Assembly: GCA_949751835.1 (NCBI GenBank)
Contig: CATKHK010000086.1
Coordinates: 1 to 64,000, forward strand
DNA from: Blepharisma japonicum
Taxonomy: Eukaryota > Ciliophora > Heterotrichea > Heterotrichida > Blepharismidae
DNA: 64,000 bases
Reading direction: 5' to 3'
Every line of letters starts with the position of its first letter. The stretch's first letter is position 1. Below are positions 11,483 to 21,709 of this stretch, piece after piece. The translations under genes and the position numbers were made by a program. The notes beneath the pieces are model-generated. The model ran no database searches. It had not been told where the DNA came from and saw nothing but the letters and a program-made list of their open reading frames with translations.

Positions 11483-12565
11483 TTATCTATTGCAACTTGA
11501 GCATGAGGATGATGAAGAGCAACTACTGCAGCTTGAGTGGCTGCAGCTTCTACTTCTGCTCCGGCTACTGCTGGAACTTGATTTTCTATATTTTCTAACT
11601 TTATCTCTTGAGTCTTTTGAACTTTTTCTGTATTCTGGGCTTTTTGAATCGTCTGAGTATTTTCTTCGGTTTCTATAATTAGGCCTTCTGTTGTCTCTGT
11701 ATGGGCTTCTCCTCCTATAATGATCTGGACTTCTTCGATAATCTCGGGACTGACGATCTCTTGAATACCGCCGTCTCTCCCTTGAATCTTTTCTTTGAGG
11801 ACTTCTTTCTCTTACAGCATTTTTCCTTTCTATTGTCTTTTCTTCCCTTTTAAGACTCTCCTTTTGATTCTCTTTTATTTCTTTTTGGTAACTTTCGCTC
11901 TTGATTTCTCCATCTTCCATTGGCTCTTTATCTGTATTTTCAATAGGCTTTGAAGTTTTTTTGATTTCTTCTTTAGGCTTCTCCTTTTCGATAGGGATTT
12001 TTGCCTTTTCATCTTTCAGACTTGCTTCTTTTTCTTTCTTTTGTGCTTCCTCGAGAGCTTTTATTTTTTCCATTCTTTTTTTCATAGCTCTGTCTTCTTT
12101 TTCTTTCTGTCTTTTTTCTTCCAGTGCTTCAAAATCAAAAGAAGAGCCAGGGACATAATCATTTTTGATTCCAAAGCTGTCCCGAAACTTTGCTATTTCT
12201 TCATTTTTTTGTATTACTTTTTGGTGACTTGATTTTTGATTTAGTAAAGGTGCTTCGTGTAGCTTTGCGTAAAGATGGGTTCTGGCATTATCAACTCTTT
12301 CCTTAATCTCTTCAGGAGAAAGTCCTTGTCCTTCAAGAGTTTTCTTAAAGTTGATCAGGTGGATCTCAATTTGCCTTTTCTGTTCATGCTCAACTAATTC
12401 TTGATTCGGCTTTTTAGGAGGCTTAAGGGGGTTGGCCTTAATAGCTGCAAGCTCTTTTTGGAAATCAGCACGAGTGGTGGGCTTTTGGATGTAAGCGAGG
12501 TTTTTTTGGACGTATCCACTTGTTCCAGACCCTCTTGGAGTGGTTAGACCGACACCATTATACAT
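11483..12565 (-). CDS. CWC21: Cwc21/SRRM2-type spliceosome protein with RS tail
   Basis: The product is 360 residues. The N-terminus MYNGVGLTTPRGSGTSGYVQ is the signature of Cwc21/SRRM2, which binds the catalytic spliceosome near the 5' splice site. The cwf21 helix follows (NQELVEHEQKRQIE...GLSPEEIKERVDNAR, about 55-100). A charged coiled region and an Arg/Ser-rich tail come next, with RRSPDHYRRRSPYRD motifs, and then Ser/Cys runs. It could be relevant to handling 15-nt introns, though this is only inference. Its start lies 18 nt from the start of the divergent kinase gene. No TGA codons are needed. Confidence 0.9.
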   Translation of the reverse strand: MYNGVGLTTPRGSGTSGYVQKNLAYIQKPTTRADFQKELAAIKANPLKPPKKPNQELVEHEQKRQIEIHLINFKKTLEGQGLSPEEIKERVDNARTHLYAKLHEAPLLNQKSSHQKVIQKNEEIAKFRDSFGIKNDYVPGSSFDFEALEEKRQKEKEDRAMKKRMEKIKALEEAQKKEKEASLKDEKAKIPIEKEKPKEEIKKTSKPIENTDKEPMEDGEIKSESYQKEIKENQKESLKREEKTIERKNAVRERSPQRKDSRERRRYSRDRQSRDYRRSPDHYRRRSPYRDNRRPNYRNRRKYSDDSKSPEYRKSSKDSRDKVRKYRKSSSSSSRSRSRSCSHSSCSSCSSSSSCSSCNR

Positions 12566-12583
12566 TTAATTTGTGTAAGCAAA

Positions 12584-13330
12584 ATGAATAACATAGTTGT
12601 TGTCATCTCGGGATGCCCAGGATCAGGAAAAACTACATTGGCTAAATATTTAGCAAGTAGTTTAGATGGAATTTTGATAAGCTATGATGACATTTTAAAA
12701 GAATTAGGAGACTTTTCAGTGGAGAATTTTCATCAAGCAAAAATTATCCTACTGGAACGATTTTTAGAAATTATGAATAATTGTGATAGCAAAATCATAT
12801 TAATTGATGATGTAAATCATTTGAAATCTTTGATCAAACCTTACAAAAGAATTGCTCAGCAGCATTCAAGTAAATTTTTGCATTTAATAATTGATATAAC
12901 TCTTGAAGAAGCACTCAGTCAAAATCTGCAAAGAGAAAATCAAGTAACCGAGGAAGTTTTGATAGCTCATTATGAGAAACTTCATCAAGAAAAGTTTTGG
13001 AAAAATTCAAAGCTTCTCCTGTTTCAAGAACTAGAAAAAATGAGTCAAAAAGCTATTTTAATGATAAATGAAGCAGAAATATTGAAACCTAGAGAATTAA
13101 TATCTATACCTCAGCAGCAGTCTTTAATGCATGAAATAGACATTGAACTGCGAAAGTGTGTAAGAAGTAGTATTATGGCTGCACCTGATTTACAGAGAAA
13201 AGAATTTGCAGAATTAGCAAATAAAACTAAGCAAGACATTATGATATTGATGTCCAAGATCCCTGAGCCAACAACAGAGTATGCGAAATGGCAGTTTAAT
13301 TCAATAATTTCTTGCAAATTAGGAAGATAA
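12584..13330 (+). CDS. PSTK: O-phosphoseryl-tRNA(Sec) kinase (PSTK) family
   Basis: The product is 248 residues with a P-loop GCPGSGKT at 10-17, a DD motif after ISY, and a second DD in IILIDDV. The middle region LHLIIDITLEEALSQNLQR matches the PSTK pattern (FLDCPLETCLQRNGQR), and FWKNSKLLL fits WEHNSL. The C-terminal HEIDIELRKCVRSSI resembles the PSTK tail. PSTK phosphorylates Ser-tRNA(Sec) on the way to selenocysteine. KTI12 is the closest alternative family. The DDN of animal PSTK reads DDV here. A short divergent promoter is shared with CWC21. Confidence 0.7.
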   Translation: MNNIVVVISGCPGSGKTTLAKYLASSLDGILISYDDILKELGDFSVENFHQAKIILLERFLEIMNNCDSKIILIDDVNHLKSLIKPYKRIAQQHSSKFLHLIIDITLEEALSQNLQRENQVTEEVLIAHYEKLHQEKFWKNSKLLLFQELEKMSQKAILMINEAEILKPRELISIPQQQSLMHEIDIELRKCVRSSIMAAPDLQRKEFAELANKTKQDIMILMSKIPEPTTEYAKWQFNSIISCKLGR

Positions 13331-13399
13331 TGAATTCATATTTGAAATACTCATCAATAATTGGCAATTATTAGGACAAAACATCATTTTAATGTTTAT

Positions 13400-13714
13400 T
13401 TAACTATTATCATCTTTTCTATTTAGGCCTTTATGATAGTCATAAGGTTCTGTCATGGCATTAATTGCACTGAAAGCCTTTTTCCCACAATGCTCCAAAT
13501 CTGAATTTTGTTTAGCACATTCAGATAGTCTATTTTCATGGTCAGTCATACATTTTTGGAAATTAGCAAGCTCTTTTGGACATTCATGTTTATAAATAAT
13601 CTGACGCGGTGAAGATTCATCGTTCCTGGCAAATGTCACGTTTTCTTCATCTAGCTGCGTAGTTCTTCCAACTTTGTTATATCTCATGTATTTAAATCGA
13701 TTTCTCTCAGCCAT
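13400..13714 (-). CDS. Twin CX9C protein, probably mitochondrial intermembrane space
   Basis: The product is 104 residues with two exact CX9C motifs: C-PKELANFQK-C and C-AKQNSDLEH-C, 10 residues apart, at about 46-77. This is the CHCH fold imported and oxidised by Mia40/Erv1 into the mitochondrial intermembrane space. Members include Cmc/Cox assembly factors and NDUF subunits, and I cannot say which this is. The N-terminus MAERNRFKYMRYNK is basic, with no obvious presequence. It ends in TAA. Confidence 0.8.
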   Translation of the reverse strand: MAERNRFKYMRYNKVGRTTQLDEENVTFARNDESSPRQIIYKHECPKELANFQKCMTDHENRLSECAKQNSDLEHCGKKAFSAINAMTEPYDYHKGLNRKDDNS

Positions 13715-14005
13715 TTTTTAATATAATAAATACGGTCATAAATTAAAGCCATAAGCTTATTAAATCTTTAATATTAGATAATTTATAAGCCAAGAATCTT
13801 TTATTCTTAAAGACACCACCTTTTCACTTATATTTCAAATGCCCAGAGTTTTGTTTATCACATTTCTGAACTTCAATTATGGAATTATTATAATTAATCC
13901 TTACCTTAATATAAATAATTATTTTAAGAGAGATCATTATTTTGCATGTGCCCATTATAGCTACAAGCTGCTATTAATAAACTGTTTCTATAACTTTATT
14001 TGAAA

Positions 14006-15040
14006 ATGGAGTTTGAGAGTGATGAAGAATCGTACGAAGAAGTTGAAGACCCAGGAATGGAACATGGAGGTCCTAATCAACCTGGTCATCAAGCAGATAT
14101 CAAAGACATGCATTATGACGAAGCCTTCGACGTAGGAGACAGCGGGGAAGAAGAAGTAGAAAGCAATCCAAGCGAAAATAGTCCCGGCCAACAAGCACAA
14201 GGCTCATTCCACGAATCTGGTGGAAGTTCAGGGCGATCAAATGAAATGATGATGCATCCCAACGCATTCCAGCAAAAGAATCAAGAAAACATGAGTGAAG
14301 AAGCCTCAGAAGAACTCAATATCAAAGGTGCTTACAATCCTGCAGAATACCAAAACCTGGCTGTTTCAGCTGAAGTAAAAGAGCTCTTCCAGTATATCCA
14401 GAGATACAAACCCCAGCAAATTGAGCTCGACACTAAACTGAGACCTTTTGTCCCTGATTATATCCCATCTGTAGGAGAAGTCGACGCATTTTTGAAAATT
14501 CCAAGACCTGATGGCGCACATGAAGATTTGGGACTAGTCACTCTCGATGAGCCAAAATTAAACCAGACAGACCCTGCACTGTTGGAATTGAAGCTGAAAC
14601 CGTTGATCAAGAGGCCTGGAACCGGCGGTGCTGGAACTGCGGTGAGATCTATTGAGAACGCTGACAAAAATCCTAAGAAAATTACAACCTGGATATCTAA
14701 TATTGCTGATGCCCATCGTACAAAGCCACCTCCAACAGTGAATTATTCAAAAAATATGCCAGATATTGACACTCTTATGGATGTTTGGCCTGCCGAAGTT
14801 GAAGATGCAGTGAATGCGCTAGAACTCCCAGGGCCGGATTTGGAAGTCGACCTAGGAACTTATGTGAAAATTGTATGTGCGATATTAGACATTCCTGTGC
14901 ATAACTTGCCAAACAATAAGAGCTTAGTGGAGAGTTTACATTTGCTATTTACACTTTATAGCAACTTTAAGAGTAACCAGCATTTTAAACAAGACATGGA
15001 ATATCAAAATCGAGAAGAAATAAATACACCTCAGTATTAA
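14006..15040 (+). CDS. IFT46: Intraflagellar transport protein IFT46
   Basis: The product is 344 residues. The acidic, disordered N-terminus runs to about 110. The conserved IFT46 core follows: YNPAEYQNLAVSAEVKELF, YIQRYKPQQIELDTKLRPF, VPDYIPSVGEVDAFLKIPRP and LGLVTLDEP. The C-terminal part contains MPDIDTLMDVWPAEVE and the LDIPVHN segment. IFT46 is an IFT-B1 core subunit in the anterograde train and is needed for dynein-arm delivery. The ATG at 14006 follows TTGAAA and is the first Met. Length fits the family, and it uses only TGG for Trp. Confidence 0.95.
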   Translation: MEFESDEESYEEVEDPGMEHGGPNQPGHQADIKDMHYDEAFDVGDSGEEEVESNPSENSPGQQAQGSFHESGGSSGRSNEMMMHPNAFQQKNQENMSEEASEELNIKGAYNPAEYQNLAVSAEVKELFQYIQRYKPQQIELDTKLRPFVPDYIPSVGEVDAFLKIPRPDGAHEDLGLVTLDEPKLNQTDPALLELKLKPLIKRPGTGGAGTAVRSIENADKNPKKITTWISNIADAHRTKPPPTVNYSKNMPDIDTLMDVWPAEVEDAVNALELPGPDLEVDLGTYVKIVCAILDIPVHNLPNNKSLVESLHLLFTLYSNFKSNQHFKQDMEYQNREEINTPQY

Positions 15041-15231
15041 TCAATATTAGAATAAATATATTTGCTAAATCAGAATTGTAAAAAAAATAATCTTTTTATA
15101 ATCTAAGTTATAAATTATTGCTAAACTATTTTTAAAGGCTTTTAGTGGAAATTAATAGATTGAAATCCAGCTTCTCCAAATCTCCAAATCCTTAATTTGC
15201 TTCTTTTCAAATTATAAAATTAAAGGAATAA

Positions 15232-17376
15232 ATGGAAATACTGAAAAAGCACGACCAAAGAGCCCCTGAACCCTCTACAGCAATTAGCAATGAGCAATTT
15301 CAACCGTATATATCTCAAGAAAACAGAATTCACACCTTGAAGAAATCACAAACTTTTCATTCAGCAGATTTTTATAAAGTTCGCAAAAGTAAAACCAACA
15401 ATTTTTGGAACTCAACGTTCATATTTCACCCAAATCATGCATTTCGAGTCATTTGAGACCTAATAATTTTAGCCTGCCTCATTTATTTGGTAATTTCGAT
15501 CCCAGTTTTTATTTTTTTTGTGATTCAGGTGGATGGTGATTGAATTTATGTGGAATTTGTGGTTCAGATATTATTTATTATGGATATCTTTGTTACGGTC
15601 AATACTGGATATTTTTATAAAGGTGCTTTGGTGATGATAAGGACAATGATGGCAAAACAATATGCTGAAAGATGACTTTTTCTTGACTTGATGTCAAGCT
15701 TTCCATGAGTGTGGCTTCTGAATGGTTCTGTTTTTGATGACCAGCAGATCTCATTTAGTGAGACTAAAAATTCTTTCGGTTCAATTAAATTATCAAGACT
15801 TGTGAGATTTCTCAAGTTATTGAAAGTTTTTAAAATGGAAAAAATTTTGCTAGATATTGACGACTACTTCAAAACCCAGCTCGCTTCAATATGATTCTTA
15901 TTTATTAAGCTTTTTTCAAGAGTATTACTAATAGCTCACTGAGCAGCTTGCTTATTTTTCTACGTATCTTTAACCAATATGACCAAGCGCAGCCAGAATT
16001 GACTGATAGACTTCCAAGAAGATGTGGAAAGTGGAATACCGAAGCTGGAGTTTTATGTGACATCAATGTATTGAGCCATAACAACAATGGTTTCAGTTGG
16101 ATACGGCGATTTCCATCCAATTTCAATTGTTGAAAAACTGTATGGAATTTTCTCAATGGTGTGCTTGTCAGCGATGTTCGTCAACATCATAGGTAATCTG
16201 TCTTCTTTGATATCGGAAGCCAATGCACGAGAAGACAGGTTTCGATTCACAATACAAGCTGTAAATAGGTATATGAAAAAGAAAAATCTCCCATCAGAGA
16301 TTCAATTTCGAGTCAGGAGTTATCTTGACTATACACATGAGGTAAATAATGACTATGATTATAACGAACAAAATATATTAGACATTTTTAGTGGCCCTCT
16401 TAAGGATGAAATTTATCAGCATCTCCATGGGCATGTGATAAAATCATGTATATTATTTACGAGTGGTCTTTTTTCAAGAGAATTAGTGATCCACTTGCCA
16501 AGACTTCTAACGTACCAGGCATATGCTGCAGAAGATCAGATATTTGAGGAAGGTGAAACTAGCCGAACTCTTTATTTTATTATGTCAGGAGAAGTGGAAG
16601 TTTACCACCCGACTTCCAGAGTTTGCTACACAAATTTAGAAGCTGATGAGTATTTTGGAGAGATTGGGTTTCTAATAGGAGCTCCACGCTGTGCTGCTGT
16701 TAAGTCGACACGCTTTACTGAAGTATTTTCGATGACTTTTTATCGATTTTACGATATTCTTTCTACAAATCCAGAAGATGATAGATCGCTAATGATGATA
16801 GCTAAAAAATGCTTGAGCATGGACTATACATATATTCATATTTCCTGCTATTTGTGTAAAATGATAGGGCATGTTGCAGCAAGATGCAAGAATTTAATTT
16901 TTAACTTAGACCAAGAGCACACAAGAAATATTTGACTTGAGGGGAGAAAGATCAGAGGAAGGAAAATCCCTTTTCATCCTGAAAATCAGCTTGATAAAAG
17001 GGGTCATAAAGCACGGCAGGCATTTGCTGGGTGCTTTAATGATAGAGACGCAGCATTTAATAGATATAAAAACCATGAATCGCTTATGAGGAAAGTAAAA
17101 AATTATTATATTGAAAATTCAATGGAAATTGGTGAATCACCACACATATTTGATAAAACGCGAAAAGAAGATATTAAAAGCAAGAGAAGGTTTTCAGTTA
17201 TTTATCAGATAACAGAGTCTGACGAAGAAAACATAGAGGATACTGTACGACAGCCAATATTCGATATGTCACTTCTGGGGAACTCTATAAGGATTGATTC
17301 GTCAAAACCTCCAGAATCTTCATTAATTGGAAGCTCAATCCCAGATGATGATACCAGAAGTGAAATAAAGGATTAA
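15232..17376 (+). CDS. Six-TM K+ channel with cyclic-nucleotide-binding domain and zinc knuckle
   Basis: The product is 714 residues with nine TGA codons read as Trp; the standard code would split it into ten pieces. The cytosolic N-terminus is followed by S1-S4 (about 73-200, with LSRLVRFLKLLKVFK as an S4/S4-S5-like segment). The pore TTMVSVGYGD (about 283-292) gives a GYGD K+ filter. A C-linker comes next, then a CNBD at about 425-510 with FGEIGFLIGAPRCAAV, which keeps the phosphate-binding Arg. At about 538-552 a CCHC zinc knuckle (C-x2-C-x4-H-x4-C) follows, unusual for this family. It probably links cAMP or cGMP to membrane potential and ciliary beating; the ligand is not proven. Confidence 0.9.
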
Positions 17377-17719
17377 TTGATCAATTGTACTATATTAAAC
17401 TTACTTTTAATAGCTAAGAAAAATGGAGTCTGGGCTACGATCTAACTGATATAAAGCATCAGCTTAACTAAAAAGAGTTATTATAATAATTGATATAAGT
17501 TTTGCAAACTTGTGCATTAAATGATTGCAATAAATAATATTATGTATTGGCCTCTTGCCTAATTTAAATTAATTTATTGAAAGTAATAAAATAAGGAAGC
17601 AATTAAAAAGAGCCATTTTATATCATGCAATTTAAGATTTAATTAATGTGTTTCGGGAGATAGCTTTAATATGAAACTAATCACAAAGTTTATTTTTCAA
17701 AAATTTTGGTGATAATAAA
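17377..17719. other. AT-rich intergenic region
   Basis: This spacer lies between two plus-strand genes and holds the cytidylyltransferase promoter. Nothing else is recognisable. Confidence 0.55.
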
Positions 17720-18358
17720 ATGGCAGACGAACCAAGGCTTGGATATGATCCAGAGCACCCAATCCGTCTATATTGTGATGGAGTTTTCGATTTATTTCAC
17801 TTTGGGCATGCAAGAATGTTAGAACAGTGCAAGAAGAAATTCCCTTATGTCTTTCTCGTAGTTGGTGTTACAGGAGATGAGGATACTATTAAATACAAAG
17901 GGAAAGTAATTATGAATGAATATGAAAGATCAGAAACAGTTAAGCACTGTAAATGGGCAGATGAAGTCATTTGCCCAAGTCCATGGATCACCACAGTAGA
18001 ATTTCTAGATAAGCACAATATTCGATATATTTGCCATGATGCGATTCCTTATACACAAGGTTCCGATGAGACCGGAGACTGCTATTACGAAGTGAAGCAA
18101 GCTGGGAGATTTTTGGCTACTGACAGAACCGATGGTGTTTCTACTAGTGACTTGGTGCTCAGAATTATTAGGGACTATGATGATTATGTTATAAGGAATT
18201 TGTCTAGAGGCTACACTCCTGAACAGCTAGGATTAAAGCATTGGAAATCAAATGTTGTCCTTCTAAGGCAAGGTTGGGAGAAGATTAAAGAATGCAAGAA
18301 ACCAATCCAAAAAGAATCTGAGGCTCAAGAAGGAGGAGAAGAGGCTAAGCTAAATTAA
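17720..18358 (+). CDS. PCYT1: CTP:phosphocholine cytidylyltransferase, short form
   Basis: The product is 212 residues. The catalytic domain starts with YCDGVFDLFHFGHARML, including the nucleotidyl-transfer H-x-G-H motif at about 27-30. It continues through YICHDAIPY and RTDGVSTSDLVLRI (about 136-149), the RTEGISTSD signature. It makes CDP-choline, the rate-limiting step of the Kennedy pathway. Animal forms run to about 367 residues with a long amphipathic membrane-binding helix. Here only about 50 residues follow the core, so lipid regulation may be reduced. CDP-ethanolamine specificity is less likely because only one domain is present. Confidence 0.92.
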   Translation: MADEPRLGYDPEHPIRLYCDGVFDLFHFGHARMLEQCKKKFPYVFLVVGVTGDEDTIKYKGKVIMNEYERSETVKHCKWADEVICPSPWITTVEFLDKHNIRYICHDAIPYTQGSDETGDCYYEVKQAGRFLATDRTDGVSTSDLVLRIIRDYDDYVIRNLSRGYTPEQLGLKHWKSNVVLLRQGWEKIKECKKPIQKESEAQEGGEEAKLN

Positions 18359-18765
18359 ATAATAGACCATAGCTTTATTTAACCGACTATTAAGTTTTTT
18401 TTAAAGTATATCATTCAAAATCATAAATAATAAAGGTTTATTAGGATCGAGAAAATTGGTGAATAAAATGATTTGAAAAATTTTCATATCAGATCAAATT
18501 GTTAAGCGATTATTAACGAATAAAGTTAAAATAATAAAAACGTTAGCATATGTACACTTTTATGTTAAAAATAAATTAAAAGCTAATTTCATTGACGATT
18601 AATTCAAATATTATCTATTATCTATCTATTATTATGAGCAAAATATTATCGAACATTCTAGTAGAATCTAATTATATAATCATTATGAACGATTATCCTT
18701 TGATTGACGAACTTATTTGATAGGATTTTATAGAAAACTCATAGAAATTACCTAATTTAATATAA
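18359..18765. other. AT-rich convergent intergenic region
   Basis: This is very AT-rich, between two convergent gene ends. I see no gene or structure. Confidence 0.55.
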
Positions 18766-21336
18766 TTACGAACTACCTTTGCAAGCACATCCTCGTCTAA
18801 TATTTTCCAATTTTTCGTCACAGAAATACTTAGTCGATTTTTGCAAATAGCAAACCTCATTATTTTCCCCTGGAAACATTTTCTCATCCCCATCTACACA
18901 TGTCTTGCAGTTGGAAACCTTTTTCATGTCATTGCAGCTGTTCATCAAATTTATTCCAATTGTATCACATATCAGTCCTTCTTTATCGCATTTTTCTGTG
19001 CAGCTTTCTCCAATATCTCCCAAATAGAACGAATACCTGCTTTTTATTTCCTCTACCATTCTTGGCTCATTCCATTCAATTGTTTCCAACTTATGGCATA
19101 TACATAAAGGTGCAAGGATCTGCCGAAGATTGCACATTTGTTCGCACAAACCTCCATACATATCTTGTCTTCTGATATAAATTGGCCTGATGTTTTTCTT
19201 TCCATTGAGATATGTTTTTGTTAAATGGTATCCTTCTCGAGTATTTAATTCTTCTTCATATTGAGAAGTCACCAAGGCAACGCTTTCAAATCTTGCTAAA
19301 GGATGCTCATTGATAGTAATTGCTAGCTTGTAGAAGTGTTTATTTGGAGCTAGCTTAAGTCATTCAACTGAGTCAACCGCTTTTAATGTAACTTGTTGGC
19401 ATATGTGGAATCCTGGGGATTTGTATGGAGTGGTCGTTTCTTCGTTGATTAAATATATGAAGTATTCAGCTATTTCTTTTATAAGCTTCTTAATCTTCAT
19501 TTCTTTACTTCTAAGTGATGTTTTTCCTGTGTATAAGCTTTCATCTATTTTTGTAAAAACTAAACATGAGCAATAGAAAGGTTCAATGTTGATATCTTGG
19601 CAGCTTCTATCATTTGGTATTTTATCCAGAAGCAAGCTTAATGATTTATTAGTTTCAGCATCTCATTCGAAATACTCTGGTGATTCTTTTGTGTAGCCTC
19701 TGTAATAAGGCAAATGGGCAAGATGCTTCAGTGTTCTGTGAAGGTCAAGCTTAGACATCAATCTATTAGAATTGTGATAAAGAGAGTCATAGCTATTAGG
19801 GATATCATTCAACAAAGAATTAGACGCAAGGGTGACAAGCATCGGTAATTTGTGCTCAATTGACCCTTCTAGCAGCTTATATCAGTCGCCATATCTCATG
19901 CCATGATCTCCCATCATGAATAAGACTAACTCATCTTTGGTTTGGAGAATTTTCTTCAAGAACCAAACTAAATCATCGTCCAGAGATGAAATAACTGAGC
20001 CTGTATGCTCATGTCCAGCTTCCGTGGTGACATGAGCCCATTTATTTAAGCCTTCATAGTTATTCACAAACTGAATTGTGTTGTTCAGACTATAATAGTG
20101 AGAGTTCTGATTTCCGATGCAGCGCTGAGTTTCAGTAATGTCCCTAAATAAAGGTTACAAGTATCCAGACAATCTTTCAGCAGCACACCAAAAAACTCCT
20201 GTCATATGGTCAGTGTCGATTCTTCTGCCTGTTTTGTATGCCATGTAGTTATTGCAAAATTCAATGTCAAAAAGTGTGATTCATCCCTAGATATGGTTTA
20301 CTCTTTCAATAAGATAATGCCAGATTGACTCAGCTCCTATCAAATCAGCTTTCTTCACCATATTTTCATGCCTCTCTTCAGAAGTTTGGGGAAGCAGAGT
20401 TTTGCCTGTCCAGACTGGATAGGTATTGGGAAGGGAGTTGTCACCCATCACATTGTGGATTTTGAAATCAAAAAGACTGAACTTTGAAGAGTCAATACCG
20501 TTTAGATATTCTATTGTTTTAGGCAATTTTCTATAGAAATGTCTTCTTGATAAAGAATCTATGATTAGAATAATAACAGTTAAAGGCTTAGTTTCAGTGG
20601 AGTTGTGTGCAATTTTTGTTTTGTGCTGCATTTCCTTCATTTTTTGTTGGGTCCTCTCAATTGCAGTTTGGTTCCGTCGTAATGAATAAGTAGCACCTTC
20701 GAATAAGGTCTTTTTGTTTTCTGTGCAAGTTCCAAATGCCCACTCTTCTCCATGTTTGAGTGTGATTGGCACTCCTTTATACTCATTTAGATCTTCAACG
20801 TATACCTGAAACCCAGTCATTTCTTCATGAGGGTTAATTCCTAATGAATACCAGCCTTTTCCATTTGAGCAATTCATTGTGAGTGTATTTTCAATAGGGT
20901 CAATATAAATAATTTGTTTCTCTTCGCCTATTTTCTTTGCACAGGTAGGCCAGTCCACATCCGGAAACAACTCTTTAGCAGTAGTCCTAGTATAACCAAA
21001 TTTGTCTGGCAAGCATCTTAAAGGCGGATCATTTGGCTCAAGGAGTGTTTTTAAATGTTCGTCAGCTGACTCTACAAGGCGAGAAAAGTTTGTGTGTGTA
21101 GAAGTAAAGTTTTGATTTGAATAGAAATAATTTCATGAGCAAAAATCATGAGTGCAGTTTGGGCTATGGTAATCTTCAGGGGCATTCTCATCGTGAAGAG
21201 ATGCGATTATATTCTAAATAATAGATACTGAGCCAGAAAGGCCGACTTTCTTATAAGGCATCTTGTAGTATATGAAATACACAAGGTAGAAAAATACTGC
21301 ACTTCATAGGATTCAAGATAAAAGAACTTTTGCCAT
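18766..21336 (-). CDS. DUF229/sulfatase-like type II membrane protein
   Basis: The product is 841 residues after removal of three 15-nt introns (20144-20158, 20287-20301, 21214-21228), each of which removes an in-frame TAG or TAA. An N-terminal anchor at about 5-27 (WSAVFFYLVYFIYY) makes it type II, with the rest lumenal or extracellular. The core matches the DUF229 alkaline-phosphatase/sulfatase-like family: TVIILIIDSLSRRHFYRKLP, VMGDNSLPNTYPVWTGKTLL, and LVLFMMGDHGMRYGDW with metal-binding Asp-His. The C-terminus is Cys-rich (about 20 Cys in the last 170 residues), perhaps a disulfide-bonded module. Substrate unknown; sulfate or phosphate esters are likely. Confidence 0.85.
20144..20158 (-). 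other. 15-nt intron
   Basis: GTAACCTTTATTTAG on the minus strand, with A at position 10. It removes an in-frame TAA between GYL and DITETQ. Confidence 0.85.
20287..20301 (-). other. 15-nt intron
   Basis: GTAAACCATATCTAG on the minus strand, with A at position 10. It removes an in-frame TAG. Confidence 0.85.
21214..21228 (-). other. 15-nt intron
   Basis: GTATCTATTATTTAG on the minus strand, with A at position 10. It lies just after the membrane anchor and removes an in-frame TAG. Confidence 0.85.
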
Positions 21337-21709
21337 TTAATTGATATTAGTGAATTTTATTTATTTTGCATTTTTTGTCCTTTTTATTTATGAACAAATC
21401 ATGTGCCAATTCTATTAGAATTTTTATCTCTGAAATATCAACTTCCTGCATGCCAAAATGAATTTTTATGTGGATTGCAATTAAAAATAAAAATCTGCAT
21501 GCTATAGAGTTCTTGTTATTTATCCTCAATATAGACAATTATCGATACCCTTCTTCATTATTGTTATAATATAACTATAAAAACAGTTTGCACTCTTTAA
21601 ATAATTAAATCTTACTATCACTGGTAATTATATTTTTGGGTTATAGAATTTTGGGTTAAAATGGAGATTTCTATTATTTTAAATAGCGGTAAATTAAGTC
21701 ACCTATAAG
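21337..21709. other. Divergent AT-rich intergenic region
   Basis: This promoter region serves two divergent genes. A 63-codon minus-strand frame here has no support. Confidence 0.55.

Noticed and set aside
11490-12232. Open frames opposite the CWC21 gene
   Set aside because: They are antisense shadows of the Lys/Glu/Ser-rich coding sequence.
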